Shown in pieces: positions 9,246 to 18,531 of a stretch of DNA of 64,000 bases. Location of the stretch: the NCBI RefSeq assembly GCF_000974365.1, contig NZ_BAZW01000001.1:1-64000 (forward strand), read 5' to 3'. Source of the DNA: Geofilum rubicundum JCM 15548. Lineage in GTDB: Bacteria > Bacteroidota > Bacteroidia > Bacteroidales > Marinilabiliaceae. Made by a program: the position numbers and the translations under genes. Under the pieces are notes generated by a model that saw nothing but the letters and a program-made list of their open reading frames with translations, had not been told where the DNA came from and did not search any database. Positions within the stretch are counted from its first letter, which is position 1. Each line of letters opens with the position of its first letter.

Positions 9246-10160
9246 ATGCCGGTAAATATTCCTGATACACTTCCTGCAAAGGCCTTGCTGGAGGCTGAGA
9301 ATGTTTTTGTGATGGGCGAGAGTCGTGCCATATCGCAGGACATACGGCCGCTGCGCATTCTTATTTTGAATCTCATGCCCTTAAAAATTGTGACCGAGTC
9401 GCATCTTTTACGGGTGTTATCCAACTCTCCACTGCAGGTGGAGGTCGAGCTTTTGATGACTTCCATGCATTCTCATCGAAATACGCCGGAGGAGCATTTG
9501 GTGGCTTTTTATAATACTTTTAAAGAGGTGAAGGATCGATATTTCGATGGCTTGATTATCACAGGCGCACCCATTGAGTTATTGGATTTTGAGCAGGTGA
9601 CCTACTGGTCGGAGCTATGCGAAATAATGGAATGGAGTAAGACCCATGTGACCTCCACCTTTCATATATGCTGGGGCGCTCAGGCTGGTATGTATTACCA
9701 TTTCGGCATTAAAAAGTATGAGTTGAGTAAAAAGGTGTTTGGTGTGTTTGAGCACAATGTGCTGATACCCACCGAGCCGCTCTTACGTGGATTTGACGAT
9801 CGTTTTTTTGCTCCCCATTCCCGCTATACGGAAGTGCGCGTGCCTGAGATTAATAAGCACTCCGGGTTGATCCTGTTGAGTGAATCCGTCGAGGCAGGTG
9901 CTTTTCTGGCGGTGTCTGAAGACCGTCGGCAAATATTTGTAACGGGGCATCCAGAGTATGACCAAAACACGTTGGGAGAAGAGTATTGGCGCGATGTTAA
10001 TAAAGGTATGGAAATAGGGGTGCCGGACAATTACTACCCCGATAACAATCCGGAAAACCCTCCGACGGTTACCTGGCGAAGTCATGCCCACCTGCTTTAC
10101 TCCAACTGGTTGAACTATTACGTTTACCAGTCGACCCCCTATACTTTAGGTGAATTATAG
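9246..10160 (+). CDS. metA: MetA-family homoserine O-acyltransferase, predicted acetyl-CoA specific
   Basis: First committed enzyme of methionine synthesis; it acylates the hydroxyl of homoserine. Catalytic Cys142 sits in FHICWGAQAG, and the His-Glu partners lie in TGHPEYD. Residue 111, counted from this start, is Glu in ITGAPIELLDFE, where E. coli MetA has Gly (TGAPLG). In this family Glu111 marks acetyl-CoA use and Gly111 succinyl-CoA use, so the product is predicted to be O-acetylhomoserine despite the common succinyltransferase name. The 304 residues match the family. It is probably co-transcribed with the TetR gene and ends 3 bases from a convergent gene. Confidence 0.93.
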   Translation: MPVNIPDTLPAKALLEAENVFVMGESRAISQDIRPLRILILNLMPLKIVTESHLLRVLSNSPLQVEVELLMTSMHSHRNTPEEHLVAFYNTFKEVKDRYFDGLIITGAPIELLDFEQVTYWSELCEIMEWSKTHVTSTFHICWGAQAGMYYHFGIKKYELSKKVFGVFEHNVLIPTEPLLRGFDDRFFAPHSRYTEVRVPEINKHSGLILLSESVEAGAFLAVSEDRRQIFVTGHPEYDQNTLGEEYWRDVNKGMEIGVPDNYYPDNNPENPPTVTWRSHAHLLYSNWLNYYVYQSTPYTLGEL

Positions 10161-10163
10161 CTG

Positions 10164-11057
10164 CTAACGTAAGGTGAAGCGCAAGGATTTGAGGTGAAAC
10201 CCATCTGCGAATACATCTGCGATATACTCCCCGCTGATGAGTTCGCCTGCATCTGCATCGTAGAACAGACATACATCCAGTTCTTCACCGCCATATTCCA
10301 CCGAACGCGTGGCGGAGTAATTGATGTCAGAGCCTTCATGTTCAAAGGTGTTGTCCCTTGAATGCATCAGCAACTGCCCATCCGGTCGCTCAATCCGCAA
10401 AAAGAATTCTTTCATGCCAACGGGTGAGGTCACGTTTTTGAGCAGGGTGAAACAGACCCGTATTTTTCCGATCCGGCCGCTTCTTTCTGTTTTTCGACCA
10501 CTGGGCGTGAGTCCCTCCGCCATCATATTGGTCACATCCAGTCGACTGGCAATGGTGACTTTCTCTTCGAGGTTGGACTTGACTTCCTCTAATTCCCTGT
10601 AAGAACTAGCTATTTGTGTGTAACGTCTGCGGTGCTCCAGATTCTCCTCCGTTAACTCCATATTGCGCTGGTTGAGAGAGTCTATCTGCACAATGTAATT
10701 GCGCAGTACGCCCCTGAGGGTGGTGAGTTCCTTTTGAAATTCCCGTATTTTTGCGGTGTTGGTAGCCTTGATGGTTTTAATTTCTTCTACCAGTTGCGAA
10801 ATGCGCTCCCGTTCGGCCTCAAGCATCAGGTTGAGGGTGTCGTTATCGCTGTAAAGGGAATCATAGTTGACCATCAGATTTTGATACTCCTCGGTAAGAA
10901 TGGTCTTTTCTTCATTCAAATTCTCCACGATGGAGGTCATTTCCTTGTTTTGTACGAAAAAAAGAATGCTGACCACCAGGAGAATAAGTCCTATGGCGCC
11001 CAGCGCCATATAGAGCTTTTTATTATTGGTGGGTTTATTATTTTCTGGCGTTTCCAT
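10164..11057 (-). CDS. Membrane-anchored coiled-coil protein, function unknown
   Basis: The sequence shows a short cytoplasmic N terminus, one transmembrane helix (residues about 15-35, LYMALGAIGLILLVVSILFF), a long heptad-rich coiled coil (about 38-170) and a compact C-terminal beta-rich domain containing RIGKIRVCFTLLKN and FFLRIERPDG. Similar anchor-coil-domain proteins are common in Bacteroidota, but I know no assigned role. The layout suggests a periplasmic domain held away from the inner membrane. It is transcribed alone, convergent with metA; the two stops are almost adjacent with no obvious terminator. Confidence 0.75.
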   Translation of the reverse strand: METPENNKPTNNKKLYMALGAIGLILLVVSILFFVQNKEMTSIVENLNEEKTILTEEYQNLMVNYDSLYSDNDTLNLMLEAERERISQLVEEIKTIKATNTAKIREFQKELTTLRGVLRNYIVQIDSLNQRNMELTEENLEHRRRYTQIASSYRELEEVKSNLEEKVTIASRLDVTNMMAEGLTPSGRKTERSGRIGKIRVCFTLLKNVTSPVGMKEFFLRIERPDGQLLMHSRDNTFEHEGSDINYSATRSVEYGGEELDVCLFYDADAGELISGEYIADVFADGFHLKSLRFTLR

Positions 11058-11206
11058 AAAATTGATTGATTATTATTCGCGTAAAATTAGGGCTTTTTAC
11101 GCATATGGCAATTCTCAAAGACAGAAAGTAGGCCATAATGCTAATATTTGCCAATAAATTAGTCTGGCACTGATGTTGCATAGCGGTTAAAAATGGAGAA
11201 AGTTTA

Positions 11207-11214
11207 TAACTTTG
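11207..11214 (+). promoter_or_regulatory. -7 element for the Ig-like/DUF3108/CHAD unit
   Basis: TAACTTTG fits TAnnTTTG and lies 30 bases before the ATG at 11245. No good -33 TTTG is seen at the usual spacing. Confidence 0.45.
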
Positions 11215-11244
11215 TCCAAGTGCGGATGTTTTTAAGTGTTTTCT

Positions 11245-13101
11245 ATGAAATATAAAATGAAGTTTTTTTCCATGGCGGTCAGTCCAAAGATGCTGAGTTT
11301 TTTGGGGGCCCTGTTTTTGCTGGGTATCCTGTCGGGTGTTTTTGGTGGGTGTGCCAGCACCGGATACCCAACGGGTGGTCCCCGGGATGAGACACCCCCG
11401 GAGATGGTGAGTTCAACGCCAAATCAGGGGGCACTGAGTTTTTTGGGTGAGGAGATCCGGATTGAGTTTGATGAAATCATTCAATTGACAGATATCTTTC
11501 AGAAGTTAATGGTTTCCCCGCCTGTGAATGAAGCACCCGTGGTGACGGCCAGGGGGAAAACCCTTTTGGTGCGTTTTCAGGAAGATTTGCAAGCCAACGC
11601 TACTTATACGCTCGATTTTGCCGATGCCATCCGGGATAATAACGAAGGTAATATTTTGGAGAATTTCACTTTTTCATTTTCCACGGGGGAGTATATTGAT
11701 AGTCTGGCCATTTCCGGTCATTTGTTTAACGCGTCTGATTTAGCGCCTGTGGCAGATGCCCTGGTGATGGTCCATACCAATCTGGCCGATTCTGCCTTTC
11801 GCAAACAAGTGCCCATTCGCGTGACGCGAACCAATACCAACGGGCGATTCTCGATTCAAAATCTGGCTCCGGGCGAATACCGGCTATTTGCTTTGGAGGA
11901 TGCCAACCGAGATTTTAAGTATGACCAGCCGGGAGAGCGCATTGCCTGGCGGACGGAGTTGGTTTCGCCCTATGTCGGCTTTCATGAAAGGGTAGATTCG
12001 GTCTCTGCTGATTCGGCCGTTGTTGTGAAGGAGCAGGCCTTTTTACCCGACAGTCTGCAGCTATTTATGTTCAAGGAGGACAATGTGGAGCAGTACCTGG
12101 TAGATAACCAGCGCCCCTCCCGCAATCGGGTGGACTTTAGTTTTAGTCGCCCCCTTTTACAAGCCATGGAAGTGCGCTTGGTGGACCAGGCGGTGGACAA
12201 CTGGTTGGTCTATGAACAGTCGATGCAGCATGACAGTGTCACGCTTTGGCTGACCGATTCGGCAGTGATTAAAAGTGACTCTTTGTTGATGCAGATCAGG
12301 TATCCTGTGCTCGATTCACTCAAAGAAATGGGTTGGGAGACAGACACGTTGAATGCTTACTTTTTTGATACCCATGAAGTGGAGAGTCGGGGCCGTCGGC
12401 GCGGTGAAGAGGAGGTGGTAGCCGTGCTTCCTTCTTTGCAGATAGAGGGCCTGAAAGGCAGTCTTGAAATTTTGGAAGAATTGTCCTTGACCTTCCCTAC
12501 GCCAATATCGGCTTACAACAGGGAAGCCATCCGACTGTTTCAGATGGTGGATACCATTCCGGAATCCATCGAGTTTGATTTGGTCCAGGACAGTGTGCGG
12601 ATTCGGCGCTACGTTTTCGATTTTGACAGAGCGCCGAATGAAACCTATGTGGTGGAAATTGATTCAGCCGCCTTTACCGATGTTTATGGATGGGTGAATC
12701 GTCCTCTGAAGCAGACGGTGGATGTTAAGCCGGAGGACAGCTATGGCATATTTTATTTGAATATTCATGAACCAAAGGACAACTGGCTGGTTCAGGTATT
12801 AGATGGACAGGAACGCATTGTCCGCAGTGCTTCTGTCCCCGGCAATGGAAAGATTGGATTTCGCTACCTGAAGCCGGGAAAATATTATGTAAGAATTGTG
12901 GAAGATAAAAATTCCAACGGGCAATGGGATACCGGAAATCTGGAAAAAGCAAGGCAACCGGAAAATCTTTTTTATTACCCGGATGAAATTAATATCAGAG
13001 CCAATTGGGATCATGTCGTGCCCTGGGATCCGCAAACTTTTAGCGTCTATGACTTTGTTACCCGTATGAGAACCAAACCGGAGGGTGGCGGGCGACGTTA
13101 A
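11245..13101 (+). CDS. Ig-like (Big_5) domain lipoprotein
   Basis: Predicted cell-envelope lipoprotein. The signal sequence ends at the lipobox FGGC (Cys about residue 35), followed by a Gly/Pro-rich linker (STGYPTGGPRDETPPEMV) typical of a widespread Bacteroidota family. A Big_5 Ig-like domain (about 45-155) is followed by a carboxypeptidase-regulatory-like fold (ISGHLFNASDLAPVADALV, ending LAPGEYRLFALEDANRD), and near the C terminus a second motif of that kind (FRYLKPGKYYVRIVEDKN). The ATG is preferred over a GTG three codons upstream. It probably heads an operon with DUF3108 (33 bases on) and CHAD. The molecular function is unknown; a structural or surface-binding role is inferred. Confidence 0.8.
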   Translation: MKYKMKFFSMAVSPKMLSFLGALFLLGILSGVFGGCASTGYPTGGPRDETPPEMVSSTPNQGALSFLGEEIRIEFDEIIQLTDIFQKLMVSPPVNEAPVVTARGKTLLVRFQEDLQANATYTLDFADAIRDNNEGNILENFTFSFSTGEYIDSLAISGHLFNASDLAPVADALVMVHTNLADSAFRKQVPIRVTRTNTNGRFSIQNLAPGEYRLFALEDANRDFKYDQPGERIAWRTELVSPYVGFHERVDSVSADSAVVVKEQAFLPDSLQLFMFKEDNVEQYLVDNQRPSRNRVDFSFSRPLLQAMEVRLVDQAVDNWLVYEQSMQHDSVTLWLTDSAVIKSDSLLMQIRYPVLDSLKEMGWETDTLNAYFFDTHEVESRGRRRGEEEVVAVLPSLQIEGLKGSLEILEELSLTFPTPISAYNREAIRLFQMVDTIPESIEFDLVQDSVRIRRYVFDFDRAPNETYVVEIDSAAFTDVYGWVNRPLKQTVDVKPEDSYGIFYLNIHEPKDNWLVQVLDGQERIVRSASVPGNGKIGFRYLKPGKYYVRIVEDKNSNGQWDTGNLEKARQPENLFYYPDEINIRANWDHVVPWDPQTFSVYDFVTRMRTKPEGGGRR

Positions 13102-13134
13102 AGGTGGTTGTATTAACGTTAATATGGTATTTCA

Positions 13135-13955
13135 ATGTTGTTAAAACAGATTAAGAGCCTATGGCTGGTGCTGATTCTATTTGTGTCTGTGGTTGATGCG
13201 CGCGCTCAGTGTACCAGTGTTAACACTGCTTTTGGGGATGGAGAACAGGTGACCTATAATGCTTTTTACAATTGGGGATTTATTTGGCTAAATGCGGGGT
13301 GGTAACATTTTCGGTAGAATCTGCTGAGTGGAGAGATCAATCGGCCTATCTTTTGAAAAGTGTCGGTGTCACCCACAGAGGGTACGACCGTCTGTTTATG
13401 GTGAGGGACACTTTTGAAACCTATGTCGACAAAGAAAGTTTAAGACCCTTTGAATTCAAACGTATTACCAATGAGGGGTCCTATTCGTCCACCCACCACT
13501 ATGTTTTTAACAACCACAACCGCACCATCCGGTCCAGAATCAGTAAAGAAGGAGGGCCGGTGAAACATGCTGTTTTGCCCTGGCCCGATTGTACGTTTGA
13601 TATTCTTACCATGATTTACCAGGCCCGTAACATTGATTTTTCCAAATATCAGGTGGATGATAAAATACCCATTGTGATGGTCGTGGATGGTGAAATTCAT
13701 CACTTGCATATTCGCTATCTGGGCAAAGAGGTGGCCCTCACGAGGGATGGACGACAATTTAATTGTCTGAAGTTTTCCCCGCTACTGGTAAAGGGAACCA
13801 TTTTCGAAGCGGGAGAGGATATGACGGTATGGGTGACCGATGATCAAAACAGGGTGCCGATTGTGGTAGAGGCTAAAATTTTAATTGGGTCTGTAAAAGC
13901 CGTATTTGTAGAGGCCGAGGGTCTGCTAAGTCCTTTTGCCTCAGAAATAAAATAG
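13135..13955 (+). CDS. DUF3108 domain protein, reading frame broken by one missing base
   Basis: Secreted protein of the DUF3108 family. From the ATG at 13135 the frame gives a signal peptide (LWLVLILFVSVVDARAQ) and the family start GEQVTYNAFYNWGFIWLNAG, then stops at 13303. The remaining 220 residues continue in another frame (VVTFSVESAEW onward) to 13955. Adding one G to the GGGG run at 13295-13298 joins the halves into one 273-residue protein. A sequencing error is the likely cause. DUF3108 proteins are periplasmic or outer-membrane-associated, without a settled function. The gene lies between the Ig-like lipoprotein and CHAD genes, with gaps of 33 and 9 bases. Confidence 0.85.
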
Positions 13956-13964
13956 TTTTGGGCC

Positions 13965-14744
13965 ATGAGAAGAGACCAGATATTACAAGTGGCCAAGGAA
14001 CAATATCAATTGTTTCTTGAGCATTTCAAATGGTCGCTGGTGAGCGATGAAGCGGAGTACATTCATCAGTTTCGGGTCTCGGTTAAAAAGCTGAGTGCAC
14101 TTAAGTTACTTGTTTCTGATCCGCTTATTTGGGATTTTATTCAACCGGTCTACAAAACAGGGGGAAAGGTGAGGAATGTACAGGTGATTCTGGATCTGTT
14201 GAGCACCTTTACCACTCCGGCACCTGAAGGTTTTAAGCAGTATCTCTACGATCGGCTTCAGGAAAAAAGATTCAAGCACGACCAATTGGCCGGCACCATC
14301 AAACTATTAAGCGACAAGCAGTTTTTTGCCGCCTTTAAAGCCTTTTTGGAGGAACATTACGATGGTGATGGCAAGCATTTGGAAACAGTCATTCTTTGGC
14401 ATGGCAGAAGGGCTTGTGAATGGATTCGAAAAAATAAGGCCGGTGAGGCATGGCATGAGGCCCGGCGTTATTTTAAGGCCTGTGCACATCTCATTCAGAT
14501 GGCGGATGCTGTGGGTGAACCGTTGACACTGGACGAAGGCTTTTTTCGTTACCGGGAGATGGAACAGCTATTGGGTCTTTGGCACGATCTTTTTGTGCTG
14601 AACAAATGGATGGACAAATATGCCTTGCAAGCGGGGAGCAAGCGGAATGATCTTTGGTCGTCTTTTATCAGCGAAAAGACAGAAACCATGCTTCGGACGG
14701 AAGCGGATATCTGTCTTTTGGCCAATGATTTCAATATGCCTTAA
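13965..14744 (+). CDS. CHAD domain protein
   Basis: Conserved histidine alpha-helical domain (CHAD) protein, all helical. The family motif is at residues about 29-45 (EYIHQFRVSVKKLSALKLL), with the His and the basic Arg/Lys residues that in other members bind polyphosphate. A second half has more His and Arg residues (ILWHGRRACEWIRKNK). The 259-residue length and the absence of an attached CYTH domain make this a stand-alone CHAD. Polyphosphate binding is inferred from the family. It is the last gene of the 11.2-14.7 kb unit. Confidence 0.82.
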   Translation: MRRDQILQVAKEQYQLFLEHFKWSLVSDEAEYIHQFRVSVKKLSALKLLVSDPLIWDFIQPVYKTGGKVRNVQVILDLLSTFTTPAPEGFKQYLYDRLQEKRFKHDQLAGTIKLLSDKQFFAAFKAFLEEHYDGDGKHLETVILWHGRRACEWIRKNKAGEAWHEARRYFKACAHLIQMADAVGEPLTLDEGFFRYREMEQLLGLWHDLFVLNKWMDKYALQAGSKRNDLWSSFISEKTETMLRTEADICLLANDFNMP

Positions 14745-14766
14745 ACGGCCGTTCCTGGGAACCTTT

Positions 14767-15243
14767 TCAGGCGAGCTCCTGCCTGAGGAATGATTTTGGT
14801 TGTGATTTATGGAAGGGGTTCTCTTGCCCGTTATTGGGCGTCCTGGTTTTTATTCCGATGTCGGACGCTCCTGCCTCTACCTTTGGCGGAAAATTCATGA
14901 AAAGCTCATAAAATTTCACCTGCTCAAAATAATTCAGTTTTATTTTGGTGGGACTTAACAGATATTTTTTTACCCAAAAATCGGTTTTTGAACTGATGCT
15001 TAAGTTTTGTAAGCCTTTTATTTTCATGAAATAGTCCATGATTTGATCGTCCGAAAACCGCTCTTTGGTGAATCCATGGAATGTTTTCATAACGGCTTGC
15101 TTTTGCGCTTCTCCTTCAGGAAAAATAACAGCATGCAAGGTGCCATGTGCTTTTTTTCTGATGATGGCAGGAAATAGTTGCCTGCAAAACCAGAAGCATG
15201 ACGTGGCGGCTAATAATAAAATTGATAAAATCCAAATCAACAT
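14767..15243 (-). CDS. Hypothetical membrane-anchored protein
   Basis: I do not recognise this 158-residue protein. It has one N-terminal hydrophobic helix with a Cys (LIWILSILLLAATSCFWFC), a small soluble region (about 30-125, including FHGFTKERFSDDQIMDYFMK and LQNLSISSKTDFWVKKYLL) and a polar Asn/Gln/Lys-rich tail. It follows the glycosyltransferase gene by 77 bases on the same strand and may be the last gene of that unit. Confidence 0.5.
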   Translation of the reverse strand: MLIWILSILLLAATSCFWFCRQLFPAIIRKKAHGTLHAVIFPEGEAQKQAVMKTFHGFTKERFSDDQIMDYFMKIKGLQNLSISSKTDFWVKKYLLSPTKIKLNYFEQVKFYELFMNFPPKVEAGASDIGIKTRTPNNGQENPFHKSQPKSFLRQELA

Positions 15244-15320
15244 GGCTTTCCGTATTATATGAAACTGATACGAAAGCGGATTGGATTGGTTACATAAAAG
15301 TAGGATTTTATCCGGGAGGA

Positions 15321-16425
15321 TTAGTAGGATAGCGGATCGCTTGTGAGTGTGTCCAGTGCCACCTGAAGCAAAGGGTTGTCCGGAAGGTTTTCAGAGATGG
15401 GACCGGACAGCCGAGTTGCCGTTTTTTCCCATTCCAGGTTTAATAGTTTGTGCTGGGGAACAAAGGCATGTGTCTTTTGGTGGAAAATGGCCAGGTAGCC
15501 CTGTTCTGTTTGTCCGGGTGTCGGCACCAGCAAAGCTTTTTTATTCAGGAAGTAGAGGTCCATCAGCGTGCTGTATCCTGAACGGGTAATAATGACCGGG
15601 GTCTGAAGAAGCAGCTGGCTGAGCTTACCTTGATTGAGATGGGGAATAATGGTGAGGTTTTGTTCTTTCGGCAGTTTGTGTTTTATCAGGAGATCCGGGT
15701 CTCCGGTAACAAGGAGCTTTTGAAGGGGTAGGGCGCCAGTTTTTGGGTCAGTAGATCTTTGAGGATGGTCTTTTGTGGTTCCGGACCCGACAAGAGGGAC
15801 AGGCACGCGTAGTGGATGGGGGTATCCGCTATGGGGGCCGAGGGATCCATAAATCTGGAGAGGGGACCGACTAACCGACCGTTGGGGGGCAAGGGGTAGC
15901 GATGGACCAGATCACCTGCCAGCGAGTTGGCCCGGTCAAAATCCGGTAGCAGCATTCATCAAAGGGTTTTATCAGACGAAGAATGAAGCGATGTCCCAGT
16001 CCCTCGGCCCACTTTAAGGCCCCCGGGAGTTTGACCATCAACTGGTGGGTTATCAGGATGCTACGTACTTCGGGGTGACGCGCGCCATAGCGGTTGTCGG
16101 ATAGGATGGCCACCGGCCGGTGCTTTTGCACCAGCTGTTGGGTGATGTTTCTTTCTTTGTTAAGCCATTTGAACCAGAGCGGTAATTGACGGATTAGTTT
16201 GGGGATGAGGTAAGCGGATTTGGTGTAGGTGACCTTAGGACCCGGAAAATCGTCAAAAGAGAGGCCCGGTACCGCTTCATTGATCAGCTCCTTGAGGGGC
16301 GACTGGGTGGCTACCACCACCTTAAACCCCATGGTTTGCAGGCGACGAATGATGGGGATGTCTCGTGTGGCATGTCCCAGTCCCCAATTGAGGGGGCATA
16401 TCAGGATGGTTTGGTTGGTTTTCAT
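15321..16425 (-). CDS. Glycosyltransferase (GT-B, MurG/MGT-like), frame broken twice
   Basis: Predicted nucleotide-sugar-dependent GT-B glycosyltransferase. The N-terminal part (ILICPLNWGLGHATRDIPII) has the glycine-rich loop of MurG/MGT-like enzymes, and SDNRYG lies near residue 113. The acceptor half ends at PFDEC, then continues in a second frame (LPDFDRANSLAGD to LTQKLA) and a third (LPLQKLLVTGDPD onward), which carries the donor-site motif TRSGYSTLMDLYFLNK. One base is missing near 15950 (TGCTGG expected, restoring DECWLPD) and one in the GGG at 15731-15733. Both repairs give one continuous protein of about 368 residues. The substrate is unknown. It starts 8 bases after the radical SAM gene. 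Confidence 0.82.
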
Positions 16426-16433
16426 AGGTGTTG

Positions 16434-17213
16434 TTATTCAGAGACTTGCGTCTGAATGCCGATGGCCTGGACCTGCTCAGCAATTTCATGGAGTCTTTTT
16501 GCGGGCGTTTTAATCAGTGTGTCAATGGGGGTTTCTCTGGCAATGGTGTATATCATGACTTCTTTGGGGGATATTTTCCGGATGAGTTGCAGCCATGCGC
16601 CCACCTCTTCATCGCTGCTGTTGTCTACCGGGTTACCTTGATAGTAGCCACTGACAAATAAGGTTTGGATGCTTACCTGTCCCTTGAACCTTTGAAGGTG
16701 CTCAACCGTTTCGGCCAGATCAAAGTGACCCTGTGGCTGGTCCAGCACACGAATGGTGGCTTCAATGCCCGAATCGAGCTTCTGGATGTTGTCATCCACT
16801 TTGAGTAGGGCGTCAAAAACGGCGGGTGAGTGCAGGCGTGTGGCGTTTGATAAAACAGCCACCCGGGCCTTTGGACAAAAGCGGTCGCGCAGCTGAAGCG
16901 TGTCGTCAATGATGCCCGGAAAGTGGGGATGCAGGGTTGGTTCACCATTACCGGCAAAGGTAATGACATCGGGCAGTTGTTGTTTGGCCGACATTTCCTG
17001 CAGCTTGGCTTCCAGGTGATCACGGACTTCCGGGCGGGTGGGCAGGAGGGGTGCAGGTGCGCCTTTTCCCGGATTGAATCCGCACTCACAGTAAATGCAG
17101 TCAAAGGAACAGACTTTGCGATTGGTGGGAAGCAGATTAATGCCTAAGGAAATACCCAGTCGGCGGCTGCTGACCGGGCCAAAAATAATTTCGTCAAATA
17201 AAAAGGTGGGCAT
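16434..17213 (-). CDS. Radical SAM protein (COG0731-like)
   Basis: Radical S-adenosylmethionine enzyme. The cluster motif CX3CX2C is CSFDCIYC (Cys35, 39, 42), preceded by FGPVSSRRLGISLGINLLP, a signature of the COG0731 group related to wyosine-synthesis enzymes. A SAM-binding segment (ITFAGNGEPTLHPHFPGI) and a beta-strand set (VAVLSNATRL) follow. At 259 residues it lacks the flavodoxin domain of eukaryotic Tyw1. The reaction is not known for these short bacterial forms. It has its own -7 element and leads into the glycosyltransferase gene. Confidence 0.85.
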   Translation of the reverse strand: MPTFLFDEIIFGPVSSRRLGISLGINLLPTNRKVCSFDCIYCECGFNPGKGAPAPLLPTRPEVRDHLEAKLQEMSAKQQLPDVITFAGNGEPTLHPHFPGIIDDTLQLRDRFCPKARVAVLSNATRLHSPAVFDALLKVDDNIQKLDSGIEATIRVLDQPQGHFDLAETVEHLQRFKGQVSIQTLFVSGYYQGNPVDNSSDEEVGAWLQLIRKISPKEVMIYTIARETPIDTLIKTPAKRLHEIAEQVQAIGIQTQVSE

Positions 17214-17229
17214 GCCTGTTTTTTTGTTT

Positions 17230-17237
17230 CAAAGTTA
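17230..17237 (-). promoter_or_regulatory. -7 element for the radical SAM unit
   Basis: Reads TAACTTTG on the minus strand, 17 bases before the radical SAM start codon. Confidence 0.45.
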
Positions 17238-17286
17238 AAAGTATTTTGGTAAATGGAAGTGTTATACCTTCCTTTAAAGATGCATG

Positions 17287-17314
17287 TTTGATTACAACGT
17301 TTTTCTTATCTTTG
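17287..17314 (+). promoter_or_regulatory. Promoter for holB-ricT-gldH
   Basis: TTTG (17287-17290), 16 bases, then a perfect TATCTTTG (17307-17314). It lies 22 bases before the ATG at 17336, which excludes any in-frame start further upstream. Confidence 0.6.
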
Positions 17315-17335
17315 ACAGAACAAAAACAATTAGGG

Positions 17336-18454
17336 ATGCTTTTTAGTGATATTGCAGGGCAACAAAGCGTAAAAGAACATTTGGTTCGCACCGTTAGAGA
17401 AGGGCGTGTTAGTCACGCCCAATTATTGGCTGGTGGTGAGGGTACCGGTAGTCTGCTACTGGCTTTGGCCTATGCGCAATATCTGAATTGCCTGAATCCG
17501 GGGGAGACAGATGCTTGTGGTATTTGCAGTTCTTGTGTGAAAGCGGCCAAATTGGTGCATCCCGATATTCATTTTGTGTTTCCGGTCGTCAAGGAAGGCA
17601 ACCGGGCGGTCAGTGATGACCGCATTAAAGAGTGGCGTTTATTTTTGCTGGAGCAAAAATATTTCAGTGCCGGCCAATGGTTTGAGCATATCTCAGGTGG
17701 AAAGAAAGCCGGGATGATTTATGCCGATGAAAGCCCGGAAATTCTTCGGAAGCTCTCCATGAAGAATTATGAGGGAAAGTACAAGGTGATGATCATCTGG
17801 TTGCCGGAGCGCATGAACGATACCGGTGCCAATAAATTATTAAAGATTTTGGAGGAGCCACCAGCCAACACGGTCTTTTTATTGGTGTCGGAAAATCCCC
17901 AAACTTTGTTGGCCACCATATTGTCCAGGTCGCAGCAACTCAGTGTCCCACCCATTGATACGGAGGACCTGACCCGTGCCTTAAGTGCGCGTTTCACAGT
18001 GCCCGAAGCAGAGGCCAGAGTGGCAGCGCGACTCGCCAGGGGGAATTATGTGAAGGCGGTTGGGAATTTGGATGCCACCAGGGACCAATCGGGTTTCTTC
18101 GACCTTTTTGGCTTATTGATGCGTTCCACCTATTCCCGTAAAATTTTCGAAATCCAGAAATGGGTGGATATGGTAGCACCCCTGTCGCGCGATAAAATGA
18201 AAGCTTTTATCGACTATTCGGTGGGCATGCTGCGCGAGAGTTATATGTACAATTTCAGGCAACCCGATCTGGTGTTTTTAACCCCTTTGGAAGAGTCTTT
18301 TGTGCAAAAGTTTTCCGCCTTTATCACCGAAAAAAACGTGGAGCCCATGGTGGGTGAGCTACAATTGGCTTACGCGCACATTGAACAAAATGGGAACGCA
18401 CGTATTATACTGTTCGACATGGCCATCAAGATGGTGCCGATGTTTAACACCTAA
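17336..18454 (+). CDS. holB: DNA polymerase III subunit delta'
   Basis: Clamp-loader subunit delta' (AAA+ fold without ATPase activity). The ATG at 17336 directly follows the promoter and opens with MLFSDIAGQQSVKEHLVRTV. The P-loop position reads GGEGTGSL, with Ser instead of the Walker Lys, as expected for delta' as opposed to DnaX. A zinc module has Cys52, 61, 64 and 67 (the last three in CGICSSC). The sensor region is KILEEPPANTVFLLVSENPQ. The 372-residue length fits. The order holB-ricT-gldH is a recurrent Bacteroidota arrangement. Confidence 0.88.
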   Translation: MLFSDIAGQQSVKEHLVRTVREGRVSHAQLLAGGEGTGSLLLALAYAQYLNCLNPGETDACGICSSCVKAAKLVHPDIHFVFPVVKEGNRAVSDDRIKEWRLFLLEQKYFSAGQWFEHISGGKKAGMIYADESPEILRKLSMKNYEGKYKVMIIWLPERMNDTGANKLLKILEEPPANTVFLLVSENPQTLLATILSRSQQLSVPPIDTEDLTRALSARFTVPEAEARVAARLARGNYVKAVGNLDATRDQSGFFDLFGLLMRSTYSRKIFEIQKWVDMVAPLSRDKMKAFIDYSVGMLRESYMYNFRQPDLVFLTPLEESFVQKFSAFITEKNVEPMVGELQLAYAHIEQNGNARIILFDMAIKMVPMFNT

Positions 18455-18531
18455 GGCAGGAATTTAAGTTTCCGGGATACGGAAATTCAATATAAATCCG
18501 GACCTTTTCAAGTCCGCTAAATAGTTAGGTA

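Noticed and set aside
13135-13955. DUF3108 gene as a true pseudogene
   Set aside because: One G in a G-run restores it fully, and nine similar single-base losses occur in the window.
17246-17335. Longer N terminus for the delta' subunit
   Set aside because: A perfect TATCTTTG promoter element lies inside it, and family proteins begin at the ATG at 17336.
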